A stretch of DNA of 64,000 nucleotides, from the NCBI GenBank assembly GCA_015232555.1, contig JADFZJ010000005.1:1-64000 (forward strand), read 5' to 3'. This stretch comes from Desulfamplus sp. (GTDB taxonomy: Bacteria > Desulfobacterota > Desulfobacteria > Desulfobacterales > Desulfobacteraceae). Made by a program: the position numbers and the translations under genes. The notes beneath the pieces are model-generated. The model did not search any database. It saw nothing but the letters and a program-made list of their open reading frames with translations, and had not been told where the DNA came from. Shown here in pieces: positions 42,062 through 51,634 of the stretch (its first letter is position 1; every line of letters begins with the position of its first letter).

Positions 42062-44812
42062 ATGAAGCAGTGCAGCAAAAATTTAAAGGCTTTAGCATTA
42101 GTTATTCTGATTCAATCTTTTTTTATTGTTATGGGAGGAGCATCTATTGGACAGGCAGACTCACTTTTTGAGACTGCCCCGCTTAACGAAAAATTTGAGA
42201 AATATATTGATGACCCAAAAGATGAACCGATTTTTGATGATGCAGGCAACTACTTTGGCTTTATCCCACTGCCTTTTATGCAGGAAAAGCATACTGCCCC
42301 ATCAGGACTTTTAAAAGGTCTCTCTCTTTTACGAGCCTCTGTTACATCATCTGTTTATGACATGAGAGACCCAAATAATGATGGAAACACCTCAGACTCT
42401 TTGTTATCTCCAGTCAAACGTCAAGGTAACTGCGGATCGTGTTGGTCATTTGCATCTTTAGATGTTTTAGAGAGTCATCTTAGAGCTAAAAATGTTAATT
42501 ACGATTTTTCTGAAAATCATCTTATTAACAAACATCGTTTCGATCTCGGTCCCTGTGATGGAGGCAATATTATTTTTACATCAGCATATATGGCTGGTTA
42601 TAGAGGAATGGTAACTGAGCAGGATGATCCTTACAAATTGGGAAGTTCAGGAAACTACTGTATAAACTGTAGTCCTGTCCAATATATTGACAACATTATT
42701 CTTGTACCAGTACGTTATGATACAAATGATAATCAATATATAAAAGAACTTATCATTGATCATGGTGCGTTATACACATCAATATATTATGATAACAATA
42801 GCTATGCCCCTTCAAGTGCTACATATTACTATAATGATATAAATAACTCATTTGATGATTCAAACCATGCCGTGGTTATAGTTGGATGGGATGATAATAA
42901 AGTTGTTGAAGGGATTAATAAGCAAGGGGCTTTTATTGTTAAAAACAGTTGGGGCAGCGATTGGGGAGACGCTGGTTATTTTTATGTCTCATATTATGAC
43001 GAGAGCATTGCATTATCTGCTCTTGCATATTTTGATGATAAAGATAGTTCTGAACTGCGATTTAACAGAGTCTATCAGCATGACGAAATTGGCTGGATAG
43101 GCGGAGCAATTGGCAGAGACAACGGCTGGGGAGCAAACTGGTTTATTCCTGAAAATGACGGCGTGTTAAATGCTGTGAGTTTTGCAGCTACCAATTCCAA
43201 GCTCTCTTACGAGATAATCATATACGATGAACATAAGGAGTCTGGTGATTCAGTAATTTTTACAAATGTTCTTGGCAACATCCAGACTGGGATTATTCAA
43301 AATGAAGGATGGTACACCATTCCACTTAAAAATCCTGTAAATCTGACCGCTGGTGACGGGTTTGCTGTTGCCGTTAAATTCACGACTCCTGACAAACAAT
43401 ATCCAGTTCCGGTTGAGAGTAAAATTGAAGGATTTACTTCAGATATAACGATTAATGAGGGGGAAAGTTATGTTTCAGGAGATGGTGGAGAGTGGTTTGA
43501 CACATACAACCTGAATAATCCATACACAGTTTGTATTAAGGCTTTAGTTCAATCAGAAGGAGAACCAGCAAACGAAGAGTGCCAAGATCGACCATTACAA
43601 CCTGAAATAAGTATCAGAATAGATGGCACAAAGGTAGATATTTTCTGGCAGCAAGACTCATGCTCTAAGACAGAATATAATCTCTATTATGGTGATTATC
43701 CATATATTATAAAAAGCGATACAGTTCATATGGGCAATAAAACCTCTTTTTCCACAAATTTTAGCCACGGCTCTAATTTGTGTGCTGTAGTATGTGCAAA
43801 AAACACCAAAGGATATGCGTATTCCAGTCTTAAATCTTTTGAGGTTGGATGCTATGGCAAACAGATTTGCTCTACAAACAAAAGAGTTGCAGACGTTACA
43901 GACTCTGTGGAAAAAGATCAAGAAACTGTCAATTTAAACTGGTCTATTGTAACAATGTCAGAAAATACTGGCTCGCAGTTTATCAAGAATTTTTACAGCA
44001 ACAATCCAGACTATGAAAAACATCTTACAGATATGAATATTGTTCTGTCACAAGATAAAGCAAATCTTCTGCCTTTACAAAAATCTATCTGGATATATGA
44101 GGTAACAAAAGAAATACCATATATTGGAGATATATATTTTAGTAATGAAATATTGACATCAGAGAGCGGGGCAGCAGCCATTGCAACAGTTGACAATCAA
44201 GGGAATAGAGGTCTTACATTTTATGGTAATCTGCCTTATGAAGGCGGAGGTTCTGGTTTCATAACAGCAATAAAAGAGGCAGATTGTACAGCATACTATT
44301 TTTTTGGATTTAACGATTCAGGTTCACCTTTATCAGGCAGATATCAGCAAAAATGGTGCGATTCAGATTCGGATGAATTAGATAAATATTACACTCTTAC
44401 AGCCAGTAAGATAAACACTTCTCTTGCTGTATCTCTTATTAATGCAGATAAAATTAATATTGAAAATATCACGGGTGAAACTATTCCTGATGACAGTTTA
44501 AGCCATATAAAATTTGACTATCTATTTCCAGCAATGGGAAAATCTGTAGATATTTATATTGCGACCTATACACCTTCTGGTCAGTTACTTTTCATTGATG
44601 ATAAAGGAGATTTTACAGAGGAGTTTGGTAAAGCATTTAAAGTCTCAACTACAGATACTATTAGAGAGACCAATCTGTTTAAAAAAGCGTATTTTGAAGC
44701 AGGCATTTATACAGCATACTGGTTGATTGTACCAACCAATGGTGGCAATATAAATAGTATAAATTTTGACGCCAACGATTATATTCTGGACGCAATTGAG
44801 TTTAATTTATAA
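42062..44812 (+). CDS. Papain-family (C1A) cysteine peptidase with lectin-like and FN3-like modules
   Basis: A secreted clan CA peptidase. AAAGGAG precedes the ATG. The signal peptide is ALALVILIQSFFIVMGGAS. The C1 domain spans about residues 100-330: Cys in VKRQGNCGSCWSFA (about 126), His in DSNHAVVIVGW (about 268) and Asn in IVKNSWGSDWGDAGYF (about 295). A beta-sandwich of the 'lectin-like' type that follows many prokaryotic C1 peptidases begins after it (GWGANWFIPENDG). An FN3-like module lies near 510-600, and an unassigned C-terminal domain reaches residue 916. No long propeptide is evident: only about 75 residues separate signal and protease domains. Confidence 0.92.
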   Translation: MKQCSKNLKALALVILIQSFFIVMGGASIGQADSLFETAPLNEKFEKYIDDPKDEPIFDDAGNYFGFIPLPFMQEKHTAPSGLLKGLSLLRASVTSSVYDMRDPNNDGNTSDSLLSPVKRQGNCGSCWSFASLDVLESHLRAKNVNYDFSENHLINKHRFDLGPCDGGNIIFTSAYMAGYRGMVTEQDDPYKLGSSGNYCINCSPVQYIDNIILVPVRYDTNDNQYIKELIIDHGALYTSIYYDNNSYAPSSATYYYNDINNSFDDSNHAVVIVGWDDNKVVEGINKQGAFIVKNSWGSDWGDAGYFYVSYYDESIALSALAYFDDKDSSELRFNRVYQHDEIGWIGGAIGRDNGWGANWFIPENDGVLNAVSFAATNSKLSYEIIIYDEHKESGDSVIFTNVLGNIQTGIIQNEGWYTIPLKNPVNLTAGDGFAVAVKFTTPDKQYPVPVESKIEGFTSDITINEGESYVSGDGGEWFDTYNLNNPYTVCIKALVQSEGEPANEECQDRPLQPEISIRIDGTKVDIFWQQDSCSKTEYNLYYGDYPYIIKSDTVHMGNKTSFSTNFSHGSNLCAVVCAKNTKGYAYSSLKSFEVGCYGKQICSTNKRVADVTDSVEKDQETVNLNWSIVTMSENTGSQFIKNFYSNNPDYEKHLTDMNIVLSQDKANLLPLQKSIWIYEVTKEIPYIGDIYFSNEILTSESGAAAIATVDNQGNRGLTFYGNLPYEGGGSGFITAIKEADCTAYYFFGFNDSGSPLSGRYQQKWCDSDSDELDKYYTLTASKINTSLAVSLINADKINIENITGETIPDDSLSHIKFDYLFPAMGKSVDIYIATYTPSGQLLFIDDKGDFTEEFGKAFKVSTTDTIRETNLFKKAYFEAGIYTAYWLIVPTNGGNINSINFDANDYILDAIEFNL

Positions 44813-44887
44813 TAAAAATAACCATAGGGGGGCACACAGCGGTTTGTTCCCCCCATAACCCAACCCTAAGAGCATAAGTCCAGCAAC

Positions 44888-45787
44888 TTAATGTATTGGA
44901 CTTTTCAGCAGGCGGCTGATTTTCATATCCTTATCTTTCCAAAGAGTATTAATCCATGTGCAAAATCTCTCTCTGAATTGAGCATCATTAAAATAATCTC
45001 CTTTAATATCTGAAGTTATTGGAAGTATGTCAACATCAACTATAACTCTCCGTATTCTTCCTGATATAAATCCCCAGAATGTGTCTGCCCCGTCTGGATA
45101 GACAATAGTCACATTAATAATTTTGTGCATACAATCTCCCATAGCACTTATTACAAATGCCACCCCTCCAGCTTTAGGGGTTAGCAGGTGGGTGTATGGA
45201 GATTTCTGTCTTTTATGTTTTTCTGGTTTAAAACGGGTGCCTTCAACAAAGTTGACCACACAAACAGGAATTGTTTTGAATTTTTCACACGCCTTTTTAG
45301 TGCTCTCAAGGTCTTTTCCCTTCAAATGGGGGTTTTTTTCAAGAAACTTGCTTGAATAACGTCTCATAAACGGGAAATCCAGTGCCCACCATGCAAGCCC
45401 AAGGATAGGAACCCATATCAGCTCTTTTTTCAGAAAGAATTTGAGCATCGGCACTTTACCCATGAACATCTTTTGAAGTACTAAAATATCTACCCATGAC
45501 TGATGATTACAAAGAAGCAGATACCACTCTTCTTTTTCCAACCGTTCTGCCCCTTTAAATGTCCACTCAATCCTGTTGAAAAGATCAGTATTAAAGGCAT
45601 TGATTCCAACCCATCTCATAGCAATATAAATAAGCATACTATCATAGTATTTTTTTAAAGAGGGAACTGGGAAAATTAATTTAACTAATGCTACACAAAA
45701 CAGAAGAGAGCAAAGCACTATTGTATTAATAAGATATAATAAAAACGACAAACTCCCTTTTACAAATCTTGGTAAAAAATCAAGCAT
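44888..45787 (-). CDS. Lysophospholipid acyltransferase (PlsC/YihG-like)
   Basis: An inner-membrane acyltransferase that adds a fatty acyl chain to lysophosphatidic acid or a related lipid. A hydrophobic N-terminus (SFLLYLINTIVLCSLLFCVALV) is followed by the catalytic NHQSWVD (HX4D) and the substrate block VNFVEGTRF, the pattern of the YihG branch. At 299 residues it fits. It is single on the minus strand and converges with the papain-type peptidase gene. A short G6/C6 stem in the 75-bp gap between them is a weak terminator candidate. Confidence 0.85.
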   Translation of the reverse strand: MLDFLPRFVKGSLSFLLYLINTIVLCSLLFCVALVKLIFPVPSLKKYYDSMLIYIAMRWVGINAFNTDLFNRIEWTFKGAERLEKEEWYLLLCNHQSWVDILVLQKMFMGKVPMLKFFLKKELIWVPILGLAWWALDFPFMRRYSSKFLEKNPHLKGKDLESTKKACEKFKTIPVCVVNFVEGTRFKPEKHKRQKSPYTHLLTPKAGGVAFVISAMGDCMHKIINVTIVYPDGADTFWGFISGRIRRVIVDVDILPITSDIKGDYFNDAQFRERFCTWINTLWKDKDMKISRLLKSPIH

Positions 45788-45906
45788 TCTTCAACCTCGT
45801 GATAATTTATTTTTTATTTATAACGGATTTTGTGTATGGCTACTTCAAATAAGGAAATAGCACTAAAAATATCCTTGCTATGATTTGCATCTTACTGGAT
45901 CATTAC

Positions 45907-46905
45907 TTATGGAGATACTATAATAATTACCCGGCACCTCTTCATAAATATATGACGTTCAGCCATTTTCTGAAGTCTATCTGCATCAGACATATTGATA
46001 ACAATTAAATGGCTCACGTCATTATCTTTTCTAAGAGCTTTTATTATAACTGGATTATTACCAACTTTTTGAGAGATAATAGCAGGATTAGGAGAGCATA
46101 TATAACTGCATACCCCCCGTTCAACAGCATATTTACGGCTTATGAACAGAGGGGTGTATATCTCTTCTCCCTGCTCACTCACAATAACAGGACAAATTAC
46201 AGGCTTAAATTTAATCCCTCTTGCATCAATAACTAAGCCAGTATATTGCAGTTTTTGGTTAGCATGAAAGGGTGTATCTGTTTCAAGCCAGCTTTCGTCA
46301 GAATAAATACTGCTTGAATTAAGGTTCTGCTGATTTTTTAAATAATTATCTTCTGGCTCAAAGAGTTGAATATCATGAATTTCTTCTATTTCAGCAGTTA
46401 GAACAGAATCAAGGAAATCACCATATATTCGGGTTTCAACTTCTACCTCTACGATCTGTCCCAAAACAGAAATATAGTGGCTTTTGACCATTTTTGCTCC
46501 AAATGCTTTTTTTTTGATCTGTGCGGTAAGAGTGTAATCTGGCTGTTTGACAATCTCTCTGTTTTCAGAAGCTGAGTGCTTTTGCAGCCCGACTGATTTA
46601 AGAATCTGAAACAGATGTTCTCTTGCATTTTCTATTGCTGATTCTACAAGCATTGTATCTGTAGTTGTATCTGAAAACTCCTTTTTTACAGCACTGTTCC
46701 TCCCTTTTGCCCGAGCTACTCCTGTTGTCCAGTTTATACTCCCATATTCTAATTTCACTATACATTCTTGTTTATGATCGTCTTTAATTTTTGTTTTTTT
46801 AACTGTTTCTACTGCATCAACAGTTGAAGATGAAATTACTGAAACATGCATTAAAAACAGCAGCATAATAAACAGCTTTTCACGAATTTGTCTTGATATA
46901 GTCAT
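45907..46905 (-). CDS. Secreted LPP20-like protein of unknown function
   Basis: The family is known to me only as conserved deltaproteobacterial exported proteins. I start it at ATG 46905, which gives a basic N-terminus and a signal peptide (EKLFIMLLFLMHVSVISSS). The open frame reaches 46977 but would overlap the HD gene by 98 bp; ATG 46866 is an alternative. The first half has KLEYGSINWTTGVARAKG with an amphipathic helix, like LPP20 lipoproteins. The C-terminal half carries the recurring TGLVIDARGIKFKPVICPVI and AERHIFMKRCRVIIIV. No lipobox Cys is seen. The 26-bp overlap with the HD gene suggests coupled translation. Confidence 0.65.
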   Translation of the reverse strand: MTISRQIREKLFIMLLFLMHVSVISSSTVDAVETVKKTKIKDDHKQECIVKLEYGSINWTTGVARAKGRNSAVKKEFSDTTTDTMLVESAIENAREHLFQILKSVGLQKHSASENREIVKQPDYTLTAQIKKKAFGAKMVKSHYISVLGQIVEVEVETRIYGDFLDSVLTAEIEEIHDIQLFEPEDNYLKNQQNLNSSSIYSDESWLETDTPFHANQKLQYTGLVIDARGIKFKPVICPVIVSEQGEEIYTPLFISRKYAVERGVCSYICSPNPAIISQKVGNNPVIIKALRKDNDVSHLIVINMSDADRLQKMAERHIFMKRCRVIIIVSP

Positions 46906-47728
46906 AAACACATTCAATGGCATTTGTAAGTTCATCACAGCCGTTTGCAACAGAGAGTGTTGAAGCGAGCTGCTCAATATAATTGCGTTCTTTTACCAGT
47001 CTGAGAGATTGTGGAAAATTGAGATCAAATGCCCAGCTTATCTGCATAAGTTTAAGATCATTAAGTTCCCTTATTAAGTTTATCTTTACATAAGTGTGGT
47101 TCAAAATTGACTTTAAAGCCTCAGAAGAGCAGCCTCTATGATCTTTCAGTCCAAGACTAATTACCTCCTGAGTCTGGGCATCAGGAAACATGTAATTATT
47201 AATAACCACACGCCAGATATCAAGTTTGTCTGCATCTCTTAGCAATTTCATAAACAGCACCATCTCCATATCGTCAAGATTAGGAACCTGAGCAGCATTA
47301 TGAACAGCAATAGCACCTTTTATCAGTGATTGTTCACGTTCTGTACAGACACTTAAGATGTCATGTTCATCTATTTCAATAATGGATAAACCAGCATGGT
47401 TGGCAGATTTTTGATCTGAGAATGTTCTGTAGGTTTCAAACTGCCTGAATCTCCCAATATCGTGGAAAAGTGCCATTGTGCGTGCAAGCAGAAGAGATTC
47501 AGAATTAAGAACAACGGGTTTGTTGTTTAAAATATTATTATTGCAATTTAAAAAAATATTGTCGTTCTTTATTAGAAGCGATTTGACAAGACCTTCAATT
47601 TCACAGCATACCCTTATAGTGTGCTCTTTTTTCAATATCATAGGGGCAGGCTCTGAGGAATTGCTGATATATCTGTCAACATAATCCAAAAATTTCTGTT
47701 CAAGGATTTTTAACTTTTCAGGGGTCAT
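46880..47728 (-). CDS. HD-domain phosphohydrolase
   Basis: A cytoplasmic metal-dependent phosphohydrolase. The HD signature is in ALFHDIGRFRQ (about residues 88-98), with an upstream His in EHTIRVCCEIEG and a further HNAAQVPNL and LLRDADKLDIWR, giving the full set of metal ligands. At 282 residues it has no attached sensory domain. The natural substrate is unknown; (p)ppGpp or dNTP hydrolysis are possibilities in the superfamily. It overlaps the LPP20-like gene downstream. Confidence 0.82.
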   Translation of the reverse strand: MTPEKLKILEQKFLDYVDRYISNSSEPAPMILKKEHTIRVCCEIEGLVKSLLIKNDNIFLNCNNNILNNKPVVLNSESLLLARTMALFHDIGRFRQFETYRTFSDQKSANHAGLSIIEIDEHDILSVCTEREQSLIKGAIAVHNAAQVPNLDDMEMVLFMKLLRDADKLDIWRVVINNYMFPDAQTQEVISLGLKDHRGCSSEALKSILNHTYVKINLIRELNDLKLMQISWAFDLNFPQSLRLVKERNYIEQLASTLSVANGCDELTNAIECVYDYIKTNS

Positions 47729-47837
47729 TTTTTTTAAGCTATCTGTTTATACGCTCTGATTTTATTGAATATCTTAAATTTGATGCACCATGGTTATTAT
47801 CAGAATCGTAATATCATATCGTAATTTTTATATTTTT

Positions 47838-47884
47838 ATTCAGGAATTTCAATTCGACAAGAATCGCAGCGAAGCTGCTTATGT
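47838..47884 (+). repeat. 47-bp dispersed hairpin repeat, copy C
   Basis: This copy has CAGGAATTTCAATTCGACAA and the perfect hairpin GCAGC-GAA-GCTGC. It overlaps the last 6 bp of mobB, so the repeat supplies that gene's stop region. Confidence 0.75.
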
Positions 47885-48415
47885 TTCTAAAATAAATTTT
47901 TTTTCAATAAAATTTGCGACATCCTCAGCATCATCAAGTCCGAATATAGGAAGGGTTGTGCGATAATCTGAATCTGTAATAAATGCCGCAAGATTTTTAT
48001 CTTCAAGAAAAAGAGGCGTATCATGCTCAGCGTTAACTCTGAAAATCTCAAGTTTTGGCAAAAAGGCATATTTAAAACCCTCTACAATTATTATATCCAT
48101 ATCAGAAAGATAATCTTTTACTCTTTCAATAGTTGTTGATTCATTTTCAATCGTATCTGGCTCTTCATAATCTTTTACCATTGAAATTAAACCGGGAGAT
48201 ATCACAATAGTTGCAGCGGCTCCCGCATTTTTATGCCTCCAGCTATCTTTTCCCTTTTTATCCATCTCAACACCACAATGGGCATGTTTAATAATCCCCA
48301 TTCGGTAGCCTTTCTTTTTAAGATGAGGTATCAGTTTTTCTAAAAAAGTGGTTTTACCTGACCCTGATCGTCCGACAACTGATATAATATTAGGCTTATT
48401 CTCTCTGACCGTCAT
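47879..48415 (-). CDS. mobB: Molybdopterin-guanine dinucleotide biosynthesis protein MobB
   Basis: MobB is a GTP-binding adapter that helps MobA attach GMP to molybdopterin. The Walker A loop VVGRSGSGKTTFLEKLI (residues 13-29) and the family block GIIKHAHCGVEMDKKGKDSWRH follow in order, with IIVEGFKYAFLPKLE as the Walker B region. At 178 residues it is normal. It stands alone; the upstream 297 bp contain no gene I can support. A pterin-dependent enzyme (AOR) is encoded later in the window. Confidence 0.92.
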   Translation of the reverse strand: MTVRENKPNIISVVGRSGSGKTTFLEKLIPHLKKKGYRMGIIKHAHCGVEMDKKGKDSWRHKNAGAAATIVISPGLISMVKDYEEPDTIENESTTIERVKDYLSDMDIIIVEGFKYAFLPKLEIFRVNAEHDTPLFLEDKNLAAFITDSDYRTTLPIFGLDDAEDVANFIEKKFILET

Positions 48416-48712
48416 TTTTTTATATCCTGATATTTAATATTTTTTATTACCTTTGCATTTTGAATCAAAAATAAAGCTACAAAATGGTTTAAGTTGACAG
48501 GAAACATGGATAATGTCAAGAATGATCAGAAAATCGACATCGTAAACCTTAATTTATCTTATGTAAAAGATGATTTTATATGATCATCAATATGTTACTT
48601 ATACAATATTTTCAGATCAACTATCTATCATTGGAACCTTTTATATTCGTCAACTCGTATATCCAACCATGAAGAGACTTGGGGGGAAGACAGTGCAAGA
48701 CAGTATAAGTGA

Positions 48713-49471
48713 TCAAAAACAGTTTATACTCTTTTCAATTCTAAGGATATCTTCAGGAATATCGACTTCAAGCGAGTCATGTTCAGTGATTAATAAGCGG
48801 ATTCGATAGCCATATTCAAGCACCCGTAACTGCTCAAGTTTTTCAATCTTCTCAAGGTAACCCTCATCAAGAGGTGCAGCCACATCAAGAAAAGACTTTT
48901 TGTAAGCGTAAAATCCTAAGTGTTTATAATAATCAACCGAAGTTTCTAAATCTCGTGGAAATGGTATCTGTGCTCTTGAAAAATATAGTGCGTAACCATC
49001 TTTATCCATAACCACTTTAACATCTTTGGGATCTGTTATTTCACGGGGGTTGGTTATTTTACAGGCAAGCGTTGACATATAAACTCCCTGCTCTGAAACA
49101 AAAGGGGCAACCATCTGATTAATGCAGACAGGATTAAATACAGGCTGATCTCCTTGTATGTTTACAACAATAGCATCATCAGGGAGATTTAGCAGATTAG
49201 CAGCTTGTGCAACTCTATCTGTGCCTGACCTGAGTGATGAATCGGTTAGGATTGCCTTTCCACCGAAATTTTCAACTGCTTTAAATATTCTTTCGTCATC
49301 AGTTGCTACCAGCACAGTCTCAATGTTATCTGCTTTAAGAGCCTGTTCATAAACTCTCTGTATCATCGTTTTTCCAGCGACATTGGCAAGAGGTTTGCCT
49401 TCAAATCTTTTTGAGCCATATCTTGATGGTATGATTGCTGTTATTTTTAATTGTGTCAGTAGGTTAGCCAT
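48713..49471 (-). CDS. kdsB: 3-deoxy-manno-octulosonate cytidylyltransferase
   Basis: KdsB activates Kdo with CTP for lipid A-core synthesis, which marks the organism as lipopolysaccharide-bearing. The nucleotide-binding start IIPSRYGSKRFEGKPLA, the block VLVATDDERIF, VVNIQGDQPVF and FYAYKKSFLD are all diagnostic. The 252-residue length is standard. It lies 22 bp downstream of the cysteine desulfidase gene on the same strand, so they may be cotranscribed. Confidence 0.95.
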   Translation of the reverse strand: MANLLTQLKITAIIPSRYGSKRFEGKPLANVAGKTMIQRVYEQALKADNIETVLVATDDERIFKAVENFGGKAILTDSSLRSGTDRVAQAANLLNLPDDAIVVNIQGDQPVFNPVCINQMVAPFVSEQGVYMSTLACKITNPREITDPKDVKVVMDKDGYALYFSRAQIPFPRDLETSVDYYKHLGFYAYKKSFLDVAAPLDEGYLEKIEKLEQLRVLEYGYRIRLLITEHDSLEVDIPEDILRIEKSINCF

Positions 49472-49493
49472 ATTGTTTAAGTATCTCCAGTTG

Positions 49494-50891
49494 CTAAAAA
49501 GTAGGAATAGAAGATTTTTGCAAGATTTTATCGAGCATTATTTTAAGTATAACTTTGTCAGTTTCAGCCATTCCTTGTGAGCTTAAAATGCCGATATTTC
49601 GTATGGTTCTTTCTGGCGTCTCTCCAACAATGCCATCTGTTGTCTTTACATTAAGACCATTGAGTGCAAACAGAGCGGCCTTTACTGCTGTGGCTGCTGC
49701 TGTATCAAGTTTTAAAGCACAACTGTTTTTTGCACCATCACATATAACACCTGCAAGGTCCTCAATTATATTTTCAATAGCCCAAGCAATCTGATTAGAT
49801 GTTCCTCCAAGAAGACAGGCAATACCAGCAGCAGCACCTGCACCAGCAGCAACTGAACAGGCACAGATTGCTGCAAGTCTGCCTGTATGGGCTTTAATGC
49901 AGGCTGTAACTATATGGCTTAAACCAACTGCTTTGCATAGCTCATTTCTTTCTGCCTTGATATGATCTGCTACAGCTTTTACAGGAATTATTGCTGTCAA
50001 TCCATGGTTACCGCTTCCAGCAGAACTCATGGCTGGCAGCCTTGCCCCTGACATTCTTGCATCTCCAGCAGCCGCAGTTAAAAAGCGTGCTGTGTGGATC
50101 ATATCTTTTGCAATTAATCCTTTATCTGAAAGTTTTTTAAGCGTTGCACCTACTTGAAGACCACAATCGTGTTCAAGACCATAGATAGCAAGAGCCATGT
50201 TCATCTCAATTCCTTGCTCAATAAAATCAAGATCATCGCTGTCAAACTTTTCTGCAAGAGCTATTACTTCTTGAATTGTTATCTCTTTCAGCTCTTTTTC
50301 AAGCTCTACGGCATTGCCTCTTTTATGCCTGCTGTCTTTATTACTTGTTTTATCGTTATTGTAAATAGGGTGTTCTGCAATAATGCTGCCATTTAATTCA
50401 AGATTTGTGATGTTGTCATGCAGAACTTCAATAGTGGAAACAGCAGTATCTTTGCCTGATTGAACGGCTGTTTTGACATACAGCCCTCTATGGTTATCAA
50501 GCAGATTAACCTTAACTTTGCCGCTGCTGACAAGTTGTGATGCTCTTTTAACGTCATCGTCAGTAATATTAAGCAATACCTCCATTCTAAGCAGAGGATC
50601 GCCTGCTATTGCTCCAATTGCAGATGCAAGTTCAAGACCAGAAAGACCCCCTGTTCCGGGAATAGCAACTGCAAGACCATTTTTAAAGATATTTGGATCA
50701 AGCCAAAGTTCAATAAAGTCTATACAGCCTCTGTTACTAAAACCGCCTTTTAAAGACGGATTGCTGAAACCACCTTTGAAAGAGAGGAGAGATACAGCAG
50801 CCGCAGCTCCAAAAGCAATCGCAGTAGGTTCTGTGCATCCAAGTGCTGGTGAGACCTCAAGTTGCAAAATATCTTTAACTGTATATTCCAT
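49494..50891 (-). CDS. cyuA: L-cysteine desulfidase family protein (CyuA/UPF0597)
   Basis: Members use a [4Fe-4S] cluster to break L-cysteine into pyruvate, ammonia and sulfide. The N-terminal VSPALGCTEPTAIAFGAAAA carries the first cluster Cys; the serine-dehydratase alpha-like body has ACSVAAGAGAAAGIACLLGG and ICDGAKNSCALK with further Cys. At 465 residues it is about 30 longer than typical. The extra includes a small internal repeat, FKGGFSNPSLKGGFSNRG (about 36-53), and a Lys/Asn/Asp-rich loop near 185. Its AAAAGGAA site and start codon are part of a 59-bp tandem duplication. Confidence 0.8.
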   Translation of the reverse strand: MEYTVKDILQLEVSPALGCTEPTAIAFGAAAAVSLLSFKGGFSNPSLKGGFSNRGCIDFIELWLDPNIFKNGLAVAIPGTGGLSGLELASAIGAIAGDPLLRMEVLLNITDDDVKRASQLVSSGKVKVNLLDNHRGLYVKTAVQSGKDTAVSTIEVLHDNITNLELNGSIIAEHPIYNNDKTSNKDSRHKRGNAVELEKELKEITIQEVIALAEKFDSDDLDFIEQGIEMNMALAIYGLEHDCGLQVGATLKKLSDKGLIAKDMIHTARFLTAAAGDARMSGARLPAMSSAGSGNHGLTAIIPVKAVADHIKAERNELCKAVGLSHIVTACIKAHTGRLAAICACSVAAGAGAAAGIACLLGGTSNQIAWAIENIIEDLAGVICDGAKNSCALKLDTAAATAVKAALFALNGLNVKTTDGIVGETPERTIRNIGILSSQGMAETDKVILKIMLDKILQKSSIPTF

Positions 50892-51005
50892 AAGTTCCTT
50901 TTAAAGGTTCATAATTTTTCGTATCTGTTGGATTACAAATTATGAAATTCCATAAGTTCCTTTTAAAGATTGATTGTTTTTCATATCTGCTGGATTACAA
51001 ATTAT
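50885..51005 (-). repeat. Tandem 59-bp duplication covering the cyuA start region
   Basis: Copies 50885-50943 and 50947-51005 share all but about six positions. Each holds AAAAGGAACTTATGGAAT, so the ribosome site and ATG of cyuA are duplicated; the upstream copy opens only a short frame. Confidence 0.8.
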
Positions 51006-51034
51006 CTATCAAAATATAGGTTGTTAATGGCATT

Positions 51035-51634
51035 TTAACATTCAAAATCATAACCGTTTGGACCAGCGTTAATCACAGGTATATTGTTTATATAAGCCTG
51101 TTCGTTCCACCTCTCATGGATATGACCACATGCTACAAACATAGGTTTTGACTCTTCAATAAAAGCTCTGATGGTTCGGCTGCCGATATGTTTATTATTG
51201 TGCAGCGTATCTAAACAGCCAAATGGAGGAGAGTGGGTTATAAATACAAAATTTTTATTAGGTTTTGGCAGAAAATTCCATGCACTCTCTTCAGAAAGAT
51301 CAACAGACCATGATGGAAAGGGTGTCTTAGGTATGGCACAGCCAATCCCTATAAAAAGAACTTGGTTTATCTCTATTGAATTTCCATGTAAAATATGAAA
51401 ATTATCTAAACCTCGACAGGCATCTGCCAATTCGCTATAACTTTCGTGATTGCCATGAATTAAGATAACAGGAATTTTTATAAGAGAGAGAGACTCAATC
51501 GTCTTTTTGAGTCCTTTTCTAAACAGTGCATAATCACCAGAACCTATTGCAAAATCTGCTTTGTTTGCCTTTTGAACTATTGATTCGCAAGATTTAGTGT
51601 TGCAATGAACATCACTGAAAAGTATATATTTCAT
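51035..51634 (-). CDS. Metallophosphoesterase (calcineurin-like, small)
   Basis: A cytoplasmic metal-dependent phosphoesterase. It shows LFSDVHCN, GSGDYALF (instead of the usual GD-D spacing with Leu), LIHGNHESY, TEHS-like FITHSPPFG, and CGHIHERW with the final His ligands. At 199 residues it is compact, similar to archaeal and bacterial Icc-like enzymes. It overlaps the DUF3786 gene by 23 bp, which suggests a two-gene operon. Confidence 0.85.
   Translation of the reverse strand: MKYILFSDVHCNTKSCESIVQKANKADFAIGSGDYALFRKGLKKTIESLSLIKIPVILIHGNHESYSELADACRGLDNFHILHGNSIEINQVLFIGIGCAIPKTPFPSWSVDLSEESAWNFLPKPNKNFVFITHSPPFGCLDTLHNNKHIGSRTIRAFIEESKPMFVACGHIHERWNEQAYINNIPVINAGPNGYDFEC

Noticed and set aside
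44826-44858. G6/C6 stem after the papain-type gene as a firm terminator.
   Set aside because: Only six pairs with a long loop and no T-run, so not listed as a feature.
48570-48809. 79-codon plus-strand frame before kdsB.
   Set aside because: It runs into the 3' end of kdsB in antisense, has no ribosome site and no recognisable motif. The rest of 48416-48712 shows nothing.
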